A stretch of DNA of 64,000 nucleotides from VAZQ01 sp963763365 (GCA_963763365.1 CAVXOE010000009.1:124001-188000), one strand, 5' to 3'. Shown: positions 17,994 to 24,893, counted from the first letter of the stretch. Notes: generated by a model not told the origin, from the letters alone. Made by a program: numbers and translations.

Positions 17994-18143
17994 GCCGGAA
18001 GGGGCGGCGAACGTGGTCAACGTTCATATCCATCAATTCCAGCCCGGCGGAGCCGTGGTCGATGCCGCACTTGTCGATCCGACCGACTTCTTCCGGCTGT
18101 TCCGCTTCGAGGCGTAACGCCGCAGCGTGTTCGCGCAACGCTC
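17994..18143. other. Short possible coding remnant after the GNAT-like gene
   Basis: A GTG-started frame at 18013-18117 (+) encodes 34 residues (VVNVHIHQFQPGGAVVDAAL...) with codon use like its neighbours, but no recognised family. It is more likely a remnant than a gene. Confidence 0.3.
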
Positions 18144-18209
18144 TTATCTGAGGTGCTTGTCGAACCATGCGATGACGGGATCGAGCAGCCAGGGTTCGTT
18201 GGCAAAGCG
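18144..18209 (-). pseudogene. C-terminal fragment of an alpha/beta hydrolase (dienelactone hydrolase/peptidase type)
   Basis: The minus strand reads RFANEPWLLDPVIAWFDKHL and a stop at 18144-18146. This is the typical C-terminal tail of alpha/beta hydrolases of the BAAT/DLH/S9 type. No matching upstream coding sequence remains in frame, so only the tail survives. Confidence 0.55.
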
Positions 18210-18331
18210 AGGCCATCGCCGGGAGCATCGCGGCGTTGTCTACGCTCACGCGCTTCGCGGTGAACAATCCGGATTACGTGCGCGCCGCCGCATCGTGGCA
18301 CGCGGTCGACCTTGGATTGACGAAAGTGTAG
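18210..18331 (+). pseudogene. Unidentified gene tail
   Basis: The plus strand reads EAIAGSIAALSTLTRFAVNN, continues PDYVRAAASWHAVDLGL and ends at the stop 18329-18331. It looks like genuine coding sequence by composition but has no start and no recognised family. It adjoins the hydrolase tail on the opposite strand, so the two fragments point to a region of decay. Confidence 0.35.
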
Positions 18332-18711
18332 CCAACGTCGCGCCCTCACAGATTTGCGCAAGCTCCTGCGGCGCTTGAGCAATTTTCCGCTGATGCCTCG
18401 ATGAATCTTCACGGCTTTGTCAGGCTTCCGTCATCGGATGCCTTCACATTGCCGCAAGACGGAACCCGTGATGCCGCACTTGCGTTCTCTAACCGCAGTC
18501 CAAAGGGGGCCGCAAGATTCGCTCTGGGCGGCTGGGATTTTCGGGAGATTTCGACATTATGGAAAAGGTCGCGCTGCTTTGCGTCCTTGTGACGATCATC
18601 AGCCTGTGCGCCGAATGGTCGTCCGCGCGCGAGCGCGAGCGGCCGTAGGGCGGCCGGCGCGCGCCACTTTTCGTTCTGACGGGCGCCGCCTGAATGCCGG
18701 CGCCGCCGGGC
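18332..18711. other. Region without a recognised gene; one possible 29-residue ORF
   Basis: Only one small frame deserves mention: ATG at 18559 to a stop at 18646-18648 encodes MEKVALLCVLVTIISLCAEW followed by a charged tail (SSARERERP). It could be a small membrane protein, but no Shine-Dalgarno is evident. The rest appears non-coding, and just before the inserted element is a CGGGCG...CGCCCG hairpin that the element interrupts. Confidence 0.3.
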
Positions 18712-18760
18712 GTATTTCCGGTAGTGTCTCAGTTTGAATTTTGACGGTCTAGGCGAATAG

Positions 18761-18964
18761 ACCGGACATGGGCATATTGGGCGGGCAAGGACCGTCTGGT
18801 ACAACTACGTGAAGCAGCACAAGTCTCTGAAGGGCCTTTCGCCGGCAATGGCGGCAGGCACCAGCTCGACGCTTTGGAGCATGACGGACCTAGCCGAAAT
18901 GATCGATGCAAGCTTGCCGAAACCCGGCCCTCGCGGGCCATATGAAAAGCGGATGGTCGTATGA
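18761..18964 (+). pseudogene. Transposase C-terminal fragment
   Basis: The frame enters after a stop at 18758-18760 and reads VWYNYVKQHKSLKGLSPAMA, then AGTSSTLWSMTDLAEMIDAS, ending KRMVV at 18964. The Y-N-x-V-x-x-H-K-S-L...P-A-M-A-A-G signature is the C-terminal end of DDE transposases common in Bradyrhizobium-like genomes, often labelled IS1-like. The catalytic Asp residues are gone with the deleted 5' part. Its stop overlaps the KOW gene start (ATGA). Confidence 0.75.
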
Positions 18965-19152
18965 GAAAACATCATCAGGGACTCGAAGGCCGCATCGTCC
19001 AGGTCATCGATGGTCCGTTTACTGGTTTTCGGGGCGAAGTGAAGGAAGTAGACGAACAGACCGTCAAAGTTGACGTTCAGGCATACGGCCGCGCTACCCC
19101 AGTGGACTTGGCACTCAGGCAGATCGAATTGGTGCCAGAAAATTCAAACTGA
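18961..19152 (+). CDS. Stand-alone KOW-domain protein similar to the NusG C-terminal domain, carried by the element
   Basis: The 63-residue product reads GLEGRIVQVIDGPFTGFRGE, then VKEVDEQTVKVDVQAYGRAT and PVDLALRQIELV. This matches the NusG KOW pattern (V-x-V-x-x-G-P-F-x-x-F-x-G-x-V then F/Y-G-R-A-T-P-V). In NusG this domain binds ribosomal protein S10 or Rho. The N-terminal polymerase-binding NGN domain is absent. The gene starts in a 4-nt ATGA overlap with the transposase remnant and its last codons and stop lie inside the right terminal repeat, so it belongs to the element and not to the host. A role in expression of the element is inference. Confidence 0.85.
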   Translation: MRKHHQGLEGRIVQVIDGPFTGFRGEVKEVDEQTVKVDVQAYGRATPVDLALRQIELVPENSN

Positions 19153-19205
19153 GACACTACCGTATTTCCGCCCGCGTTGATTCCGCGACACGGCAAGACT
19201 AAGGT

Positions 19206-19227
19206 CGCTCCGCGAATTCGCGGAGCG
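19206..19227. promoter_or_regulatory. Perfect 22-bp palindrome over the ribosome binding site of the binding-fold gene
   Basis: The sequence CGCTCCGCGAA and its exact complement TTCGCGGAGCG meet at the centre (19216/19217). The GGAG at 19222-19225, the only plausible Shine-Dalgarno for the ATG at 19234, lies in the right arm. It could be an operator or an RNA hairpin that hides the ribosome binding site. Confidence 0.6.
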
Positions 19228-19233
19228 AAATCC

Positions 19234-20166
19234 ATGAAAAAACTGGTGCTCGAAACCACGGCGCCGTTCCAGGGCCTGCCGGAACTGGTGGCCTATGACG
19301 AGGGCCTGTTCGCGCAGGAAGGGCTCGAAATCGAGTGGGTCGATCGCGAGCAGGGCGTCGAGAAAAAGCTCAGAACCGACATCACCGACCCGCGCCACGT
19401 CGATCCGTTCGCCAGCCACGGCAAGCTGCTCGAGCAGGGCAAGGCCGACATGTATAATGCCTGCGAATGGGGCAATTACTGCCGCGTGCAGGATACCAAC
19501 AAGGGTAGCCGCCAACTCGGCCGCCGCGCCATCGTGGCCTATTCGGCGCTGGTCGTGGCGCCCGATTCTCCCGTCTACACGCCACAGCAGCTCGCCAACA
19601 AGACGATCGGCGTGCCGTTCTATTTCGGCACGCACTACATCGCGCTCCACATGCTGGAAGGCTTCCTTCCACGCGACATGATCAAGCTGTGCAGCGCGCC
19701 GAACGGCTCACGCTACCGGCTTGATCTGCTGCTGAAGGGCGAGATCGACGCCACCACGCTCACCGAGCCGCATGTCACGCTGGCCGAGAAGAAGGGCTGC
19801 CGCATCATCTGCTCGGCGTTCTTCCACGGCACCGAGGTGGCGTCCGACCGGCTCGATGCCGACACCTACGCGGCGTTCAACCGCGCGGTGCGCGCGGCGG
19901 TCAAGCGCATCAACGCCGACAAGAAGGCGTACCTGCACTATTTCATCGACTATCACGCCAGGAAGGATCCTGAGGTAGCGGCGCTTAAAGTCGAGGACCT
20001 GCGCGAGAGCCGGCTGGTGGTGTGCGATCCGGCGCCGATCCCGCTCGACGAGATGCAGCGCACCTACGACTGGCTCAAGAGCTGGGGCATGCTGGAGGAG
20101 ACCGCCTCCCCGCTCCAGCTCGTCAACATCGACGTGCAGCGCCACGCCCACCAGGCGGCGGAGTGA
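19234..20166 (+). CDS. NMT1/THI5-like periplasmic-binding-fold protein without signal peptide
   Basis: The 310-residue product starts MKKLVLETTAPFQGLPELVA and continues as a type-II binding fold (YDEGLFAQEGLEIEWVDREQ, IGVPFYFGTHYIALHMLE, EIDATTLTEPHVTLAE). There is no hydrophobic leader, so it probably stays in the cytosol, and no permease or ATPase gene lies nearby. It is followed by Rieske oxygenase subunit genes. By analogy with Pht5 it may be an aromatic acid decarboxylase-like enzyme or a ligand-binding accessory. A signal-less, misannotated ABC binding protein is the alternative. Confidence 0.7.
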   Translation: MKKLVLETTAPFQGLPELVAYDEGLFAQEGLEIEWVDREQGVEKKLRTDITDPRHVDPFASHGKLLEQGKADMYNACEWGNYCRVQDTNKGSRQLGRRAIVAYSALVVAPDSPVYTPQQLANKTIGVPFYFGTHYIALHMLEGFLPRDMIKLCSAPNGSRYRLDLLLKGEIDATTLTEPHVTLAEKKGCRIICSAFFHGTEVASDRLDADTYAAFNRAVRAAVKRINADKKAYLHYFIDYHARKDPEVAALKVEDLRESRLVVCDPAPIPLDEMQRTYDWLKSWGMLEETASPLQLVNIDVQRHAHQAAE

Positions 20167-20185
20167 TCCATATATGCTCTCTCCT

Positions 20186-20275
20186 CGTCATGCGCGGGCT
20201 TGACCCGCGCATCCACGGCTTGCGTGACGTCCTGAACAAAAGACGTGGATGGCCGGGACAAGCCCGGCCATGACG
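20186..20275. repeat. Dispersed palindromic repeat, family A (copy 2)
   Basis: It begins CGTCATGCGCGGGC and ends GCCCGGCCATGACG with an inner AGACGTGGATGG stretch. It lies between the binding-fold gene and the Rieske oxygenase gene and would form a hairpin in their shared transcript. Confidence 0.85.
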
Positions 20276-20308
20276 ACCGAGAGAGCTGAGCGAGCAGCGA
20301 GCATCACA

Positions 20309-21610
20309 ATGCACAACGGACATCCTGACTCCATCGCCTCCCTGGTCGAACCCGGGCGCGTTCATCGCCGCGTCTATACCGATCCCGACGTGTTCGAAAT
20401 CGAAATGGAGCGGATCTTCTCGCGCGCGTGGCTGTTCGTCGGCCATGCGAGCCAGGTGCCGAACCCCGGCGACTTCATCACCACCGATCTCGGCCGCCAG
20501 CCGATCGTGATGACGCGCCACCGCGACAATACCGTGCACGTGCTGCTCAACCGCTGCACCCATCGCGGCCCCAAGGTGGTGAACGAGCGCAAGGGCCACG
20601 CCCCTCGCCTCACCTGCTGCTACCACGGCTGGAGCTTCGACACCGACGGCCGGCTCGCGACCGTACCGGTCGAGGAAGGCTGCGCGGCCGATTTCGACAA
20701 GGCGGCGTTCGGGCTTGCACGCGCCGCGCGCGTCGGCGAATACCGCGGCTTCGTGTTCGCAAGCCTTGCCGCCAAAGGCCCGAGCTTCGAGGACCACATC
20801 GGCCCGATCAAGGGCAACATCGACGACATGGTCGACCGCGCGCCCGCGGGCGAACTCGCGCTCGACATGGGCATGCACCGCTATGTCTACAACGGCAACT
20901 GGAAGCTCCAGATCGAGAACGTGCTCGACAGTTACCACGTGCCGTTCGGCCACGCCTCGACGGTGAACAAGCAAGGCGTGCAGTTCGCGCGCCGCGAGGG
21001 CGACAGCAAGGGCGCCGCGGTGGTCGAGACCGAGAAGAAGCAGACCGCCGCATCCTGGAAGGATCGCAAGAGCTTCATCACCGGCAACGGCCACGGCTGG
21101 ACCAGCAACACCACGCTCGACGACGGCAAGCGCTCGAGCCCGGCCTTCGACGAGTACAAGCGTGTTCTGGCCGAGAAGATCGGCGCCGAGCGCGCCCAGG
21201 AAATCCTCACGCCGCGGCTGCATAACACCCTGATCTATCCCAACATGTCGATCATGGGGCTCAATATCCATGTGCGGGTGATCAAGCCGATCGCGGTCGA
21301 CCGCACCGAGGTAACGATCTTCCCGATCCGGCTGGTCGGCGCGCCCGACGCCATGAACTTCGGCAACATCCGTCTGCTCAACGTCACGCACTCGGCGGCG
21401 TCGTTCGTGCAGACCGACGACCTCGAATCGTTCGTGCGCGCGCAGAAGGGCCTGCGTAGCCTTGGCACCGACTGGGTCGACATTTCCCGAGGCCTCGGTG
21501 CGGAGGAAGCGGACCGCGAGCTCAACGCCACGCGCGCGCTGGCAACGCACGAGATGGCGGTGCGCGCGCAGTACCGGGCCTGGGCCGGCTACATGCGCGA
21601 GGCGGCGTGA
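20309..21610 (+). CDS. Rieske aromatic ring-hydroxylating dioxygenase, alpha subunit
   Basis: The large subunit of a Rieske non-heme iron oxygenase adds O2 to an aromatic ring to give a cis-dihydrodiol or hydroxylated product. The Rieske [2Fe-2S] motif is complete: Cys83-x-His85, 17 residues, Cys103-x2-His106 (CTHRG ... CCYHGW). The mononuclear iron ligands are His210 and His215 with the bridging Asp207 in ENVLDSYHVPFGH. The length of 433 residues is typical. Its stop overlaps the beta subunit start. No ferredoxin or reductase gene is present, so electrons must come from a component encoded elsewhere. The substrate is unknown, perhaps a phthalate, salicylate or anthranilate relative. Confidence 0.9.
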   Translation: MHNGHPDSIASLVEPGRVHRRVYTDPDVFEIEMERIFSRAWLFVGHASQVPNPGDFITTDLGRQPIVMTRHRDNTVHVLLNRCTHRGPKVVNERKGHAPRLTCCYHGWSFDTDGRLATVPVEEGCAADFDKAAFGLARAARVGEYRGFVFASLAAKGPSFEDHIGPIKGNIDDMVDRAPAGELALDMGMHRYVYNGNWKLQIENVLDSYHVPFGHASTVNKQGVQFARREGDSKGAAVVETEKKQTAASWKDRKSFITGNGHGWTSNTTLDDGKRSSPAFDEYKRVLAEKIGAERAQEILTPRLHNTLIYPNMSIMGLNIHVRVIKPIAVDRTEVTIFPIRLVGAPDAMNFGNIRLLNVTHSAASFVQTDDLESFVRAQKGLRSLGTDWVDISRGLGAEEADRELNATRALATHEMAVRAQYRAWAGYMREAA

Positions 21611-22125
21611 TGAGCGCTGCGGCGCACGCCACGGCGCCGGCGGCGGGCGCCGCGATCGACCGCGCGGCGTTCGAAGACTTCGTGATCCACGAGGCACGGC
21701 TGCTTGACGAGCGGCGCTTCCGCGAATGGATGGAGCTTTTCGCCGAGGATGGCAGCTACTGGGTGCCGGCGGTGCCTGACCAGACGAGCCCATTCGATCA
21801 GGCGTCGCTGTTCTACGACGACCGCGACCTGATGCGCACGCGCGTGGAGCGGCTGGAGCACCCGCGCATCCACGTGCAGACGCCGCCGTCGCGCACTGCG
21901 CACATCGTCGGCAATATCGCGGTCGAGCCCGCCGACAAGGCGAACGAATACCTCGTGCACTCCACCGTCATCATGGTGGAATATCGCGACGAGCAACAGC
22001 GGGTGTTCGCCGGCCGCCAGCGCCACCGCCTGCGCCGAGACGGCGCGGGCTTTCGCATCGCGCAGAAGCGCGTCGACTTGATCAACTGCGATTCCGCCTT
22101 CGAGGCGATGGCAGTTCCGATTTGA
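21610..22125 (+). CDS. Aromatic ring-hydroxylating dioxygenase, beta subunit
   Basis: The small subunit has the SnoaL/NTF2-like cone fold and forms the alpha3beta3 hexamer. Typical blocks are present: VIHEARLLDERRFREWMELF, AEDGSYWVPAV, DDRDLMRTRVERLEHPRI, QTPPSRTAHIVGNI and the C-terminal IAQKRVDLINCD. The ATG at 21610 shares one base with the alpha subunit stop; a GTG at 21607 is also possible. The product has 171 residues. Confidence 0.9.
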   Translation: MSAAAHATAPAAGAAIDRAAFEDFVIHEARLLDERRFREWMELFAEDGSYWVPAVPDQTSPFDQASLFYDDRDLMRTRVERLEHPRIHVQTPPSRTAHIVGNIAVEPADKANEYLVHSTVIMVEYRDEQQRVFAGRQRHRLRRDGAGFRIAQKRVDLINCDSAFEAMAVPI

Positions 22126-22133
22126 TCGTCATT

Positions 22134-22262
22134 CGTCATGCCCGCGCTTGTCGCGGGCATCCACGTCTTTCTTCCTCACCGAAACAAGCAAGGCGTGCAT
22201 GGCCGGGACATAGGCGGAGCGAAGCGAAGCCGTCCTTCGGACGGCTATGCCCGGCCATGACG
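22134..22262. repeat. Dispersed palindromic repeat, family A (copy 3, compound)
   Basis: It has the same outer ends (CGTCATGCCCG ... GGCCATGACG) as other copies, but the right half carries an additional hairpin of about 40 bp (ATAGGCGGAGCG ... CCGTCCTTCGGACGG ... CTATGCC). It separates the convergent ends of the dioxygenase beta subunit and the TetR gene. Confidence 0.8.
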
Positions 22263-22267
22263 CGCAA

Positions 22268-22885
22268 CTATCCTCGCGCGCCGGAGATGATGGTGGCGCA
22301 GGCGCGGCCGGCAGTGTCGGCGACCGCGGTGTCGCGCGTGATCAGCGCCGCTACGATCGCGCCGTCGATGATAAGGCCTAGCGTATGCGCGACCTCGGCC
22401 GGCTCGCGGCAACCGGCGTCGGCGCACAGCGTCGCGATCCGCTCCAGCACGACCTTCTTGTGCGCGATCGCGAGCGTCCGCAGCCGGTCGTCGGCCTTGT
22501 CGCCCTCACCGACCGCGTTGATGAACGGGCAGCCGTAGAAATCGGCACGGCTGAACCACTGCTTGAGCGCGGGACCCACGCGTTCAAGCCGCTCGGCCGG
22601 CGATCCGCCCGGGCCGTCGATCTCGGCGATGAACCACGCGCGCCAGGCGCGGCCTTCGCGTTCCAGCACGGCCTCGACCAGGCCATCCTTCGAACCGAAG
22701 ACTTTATAAAGCGTGGTCTTGGCGGTGCCGGCCGCCGCCACGATCGAATCGACACCGACGGAGTTGACGCCGTAGCGACAGAACAGCCGGGTGGCGGCAT
22801 CGATCAGCCGCTCGCGCGGCGACGGCTCGGCGGGAGCCGCGATGGCGTCGGGCTGGGTGGCCGCGTGCGTTTGAGCGACGTCCAT
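22268..22885 (-). CDS. TetR/AcrR family transcriptional regulator
   Basis: The 205-residue product has an N-terminal TetR helix-turn-helix (RERLIDAATRLFCRYGVNSV, GVDSIVAAAGTAKTTLYKVF, then GSKDGLVEAVLERE) and a ligand-binding C-terminal domain with Cys residues (FYGCPFINAV, LCADAGCREPAE). The start at 22885 was chosen because the HTH begins about 25 residues in. It is divergent from an OsmC gene, and both promoter sides carry a GACCGGTC-centred palindrome, so it very likely represses itself and the OsmC-flavoprotein-rhodanese operon. The inducer is unknown. Confidence 0.9.
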   Translation of the reverse strand: MDVAQTHAATQPDAIAAPAEPSPRERLIDAATRLFCRYGVNSVGVDSIVAAAGTAKTTLYKVFGSKDGLVEAVLEREGRAWRAWFIAEIDGPGGSPAERLERVGPALKQWFSRADFYGCPFINAVGEGDKADDRLRTLAIAHKKVVLERIATLCADAGCREPAEVAHTLGLIIDGAIVAALITRDTAVADTAGRACATIISGARG

Positions 22886-22931
22886 GAATTCCCCATACCC
22901 GCCGGACGGCGCCGTCGCAATCACTGAGTGA

Positions 22932-22945
22932 ACCGACCGGTCTGT
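22932..22945. promoter_or_regulatory. Candidate TetR operator, regulator side
   Basis: ACCGACCGGTCTGT has one mismatch to a perfect 14-bp palindrome and lies 47 bp upstream of the TetR start. The same motif is perfect at 23100-23113. Confidence 0.6.
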
Positions 22946-23099
22946 GTTGCACCGTTTGCAGGGGCTGCCCGCGGATTGCCCGGTCGCCTGACCGCATTTT
23001 GGGCGTTCTGGGGGCGATTTCCCGCGACCTGAGCGCGGGCCATCTTGATTCCATTGCCAATATCGCATTGCAGCGGCTTGGCACGGCGCGTGCATAGCT

Positions 23100-23113
23100 A
23101 CAGACCGGTCTGT
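23100..23113. promoter_or_regulatory. Candidate TetR operator, OsmC side
   Basis: ACAGACCGGTCTGT is a perfect 14-bp palindrome 45 bp upstream of the OsmC start, in the position expected for a repressor over the promoter. Pairing with the copy at 22932 supports control by the divergent TetR protein. Confidence 0.7.
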
Positions 23114-23158
23114 TTCCTTCTGCCTAAGGGAGCAGCAGCCCAAACCGGAGAAGCGCTC

Positions 23159-23701
23159 ATGACCCAAGCCGCCGTAAAAACCGCCCTGACCGGATGCCTC
23201 GCCCCCATCGACAAGACGGGGCTCGATGAACTGATCGCCAAGGGCAAGGCCGATCCCAAGGTCATCAAGACCCTCAAGTGCAAGACGGTCGCCGAAGGCC
23301 GGTTCCGCCATCTCAACTTCATCCGCAGCCTGCCGGCCTATGTGGTCGACGAGCCGCCGGGCCTCCTTGGCGACGACACGGCGCCGAACCCGTCGGAGGC
23401 TTCGCTCGCGGCGCTCGGCTCCTGCCTCGCGGTCGGCATTCACGCCAACGCGGTGGCGCGCGGCATCACCGTCTACAAGCTCGAGATCGAGCTCGAAGGC
23501 GATCTCAACATCACCGGCGTGTGGGGCACCGGCGACCTGTCGGACAAGCCGGTCGGCTTCACCGACGTGCGCGCCAAGGTGTCGTTCGAGGCCGACCGCC
23601 CGCGCGCCGAGCTCGAAGCGCTGATCGCGCATGCCCGCGTCTGGTCGCCGGTCGCCAACTCGTTCACGCGGCCTGTCAACCTCGAGGTCAATCTCGCCTG
23701 A
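23159..23701 (+). CDS. OsmC family protein lacking the second redox cysteine
   Basis: OsmC/Ohr proteins reduce organic hydroperoxides with two cysteines. The first block is present (PSEASLAALGSCLAVGIHAN, Cys89). In the second block the usual C-P-V is Ser163-Pro-Val (ARVWSPVANSFTRPVN), so the resolving cysteine is absent. The N terminus (about 40 residues) is longer than in OsmC. The start at 23159 follows the Shine-Dalgarno-like GGAGAAG. It is first in an operon under a TetR operator, followed by a flavoprotein and a rhodanese, so a thiol or sulfur-handling role is more likely than plain peroxide defence. Confidence 0.85.
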   Translation: MTQAAVKTALTGCLAPIDKTGLDELIAKGKADPKVIKTLKCKTVAEGRFRHLNFIRSLPAYVVDEPPGLLGDDTAPNPSEASLAALGSCLAVGIHANAVARGITVYKLEIELEGDLNITGVWGTGDLSDKPVGFTDVRAKVSFEADRPRAELEALIAHARVWSPVANSFTRPVNLEVNLA

Positions 23702-23765
23702 TCCGCACGGCGGGCGGCGCGCGGCCGCCCGCTCCGTTGCTCCGCACGAGACGGGAACGTCCGAC

Positions 23766-24893
23766 ATGCTCGAACAACTGGCCAGAGTCGTCGATGCGCC
23801 GAGCCCACTGCGCGGCGCCGACGTGGTGACCACCGTGCGCGACTTGTCTGCGCGCGAGTTGGCGCCGCTCGTGCAGAAGATCGACGCGGACGGTTACTAC
23901 CCGGAAGATGTGATGCGCGCATTCGGGCGGGCCGGCGCATTCGCGGCGCACCTGCCCGGGTCCGATGGCGGCGGCGATCTCATCACCGCGATCCGCGCCA
24001 TGACGGCGGCCGGCGAGCACTGCCTGTCGACCTCGTTCTGCATGTGGTGCCAGGACGCGCTCGGCTGGTACATTTATTCGTCCGGCAACGACGGCCTGAA
24101 GTCGGCGCTTGGCGCGCGCGTGGCCACTGGCGACGTGCTCGGCGGCACCGCGCTGTCGAACCCGATGAAGACGTTCTTCGGGATCGAACAGATCCGTCTC
24201 AAGGGCAAGCGCGTGCCCGGCGGCTACGTGGTGCGCGGCGCGCTGCCGTTCATCTCCAATCTCGGGCCGGATCACTACTTCGGTTCGGTGTTCGAGGTCG
24301 AAGGCGAGCCCAAGCATTATGTCATGGCGGTGGTGCCGTGCGCGGCCGAGGGCATCACGCTCTACGGCAACACCAAGTTCGTCGCGCTCGACGGCACGCG
24401 CACCTTCGGGGTGCAGTTCCGCGACGTGATGATCCCCGACGCGCAGGTGCTGGCCGATCCGTGCGACGGCTACATCAAGCGCATCCGTGCGGGCTTCGTG
24501 CTGCTGCAGGCCGGCATGGCGTTCGGCCTGATCCGCGGTTGTATCGCGCTGATGGACCAGACCAAGGCACCGCTCGGCCACGTCAACAAGTTCCTCGACC
24601 TGCAGCCCGAGCATCTCGGCGAGCAATTGACCCGCATGCAGGCGCAGGTCGAACTGCTTGCCGCCACGCCGTTCGAGACCGACCCGAGCTACTGGCGCGA
24701 GGTGATCCAGGCGAGGCTTGCCGCCAGCGAAGCTTCGCTCGCGGCCGCGCAGGCGGCGATGCTCCACTGCGGTGCGCGCGGCTATGTGGCGGGCGCGGCG
24801 GCGCAGCGGCGGCTGCGGGAAGCCTACTTCGTCGCCATCGTCACGCCGGCGATCAAGCAGCTCAAGAAGATGCTGGCCGACATGGCGAATTGA
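23766..24893 (+). CDS. Acyl-CoA dehydrogenase-fold flavoprotein
   Basis: The 375-residue product has the acyl-CoA dehydrogenase architecture: an N-terminal helical domain (ELAPLVQKIDADGYYPEDVM), a middle beta domain (GGTALSNPMKTFFGIEQIRL, KHYVMAVVPCAAEGITLY, FRDVMIPDAQVLADP) and a C-terminal helical bundle (AAAQAAMLHCGARGYVAGAA). The catalytic Glu is not obvious. With OsmC upstream and a rhodanese downstream, a DszC/SfnB-like flavin monooxygenase of organosulfur compounds is a plausible reading, but ordinary acyl-CoA oxidation is not excluded. Confidence 0.75.
   Translation: MLEQLARVVDAPSPLRGADVVTTVRDLSARELAPLVQKIDADGYYPEDVMRAFGRAGAFAAHLPGSDGGGDLITAIRAMTAAGEHCLSTSFCMWCQDALGWYIYSSGNDGLKSALGARVATGDVLGGTALSNPMKTFFGIEQIRLKGKRVPGGYVVRGALPFISNLGPDHYFGSVFEVEGEPKHYVMAVVPCAAEGITLYGNTKFVALDGTRTFGVQFRDVMIPDAQVLADPCDGYIKRIRAGFVLLQAGMAFGLIRGCIALMDQTKAPLGHVNKFLDLQPEHLGEQLTRMQAQVELLAATPFETDPSYWREVIQARLAASEASLAAAQAAMLHCGARGYVAGAAAQRRLREAYFVAIVTPAIKQLKKMLADMAN

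Larger units (their letters stand above)
18720..19161 (+). mobile_element. 442-bp deleted insertion element with perfect terminal inverted repeats
   Basis: The left end (GGTAGTGTCTCAG..., 18720-18742) and right end (...CTGAGACACTACC, 19139-19161) are exact reverse complements over 23 bp. An 8-bp direct repeat GTATTTCC flanks both sides (18712-18719 and 19162-19169); if the repeats are taken as 22 bp, the duplication is the 10-bp CGTATTTCCG. Inside are only about 20 bp of left-end sequence, the C terminus of a DDE transposase and a complete KOW-domain gene. The 5' part of the transposase is deleted. The repeat end (GGT), duplication length and transposase tail fit an IS1-like family, but the family is not certain. 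It cannot move on its own. Confidence 0.88.

Noticed and set aside
20123..21793. Minus-strand open frame of 556 codons antisense to the Rieske alpha subunit
   Set aside because: Antisense shadow of a gene with all catalytic motifs; no coding character of its own.
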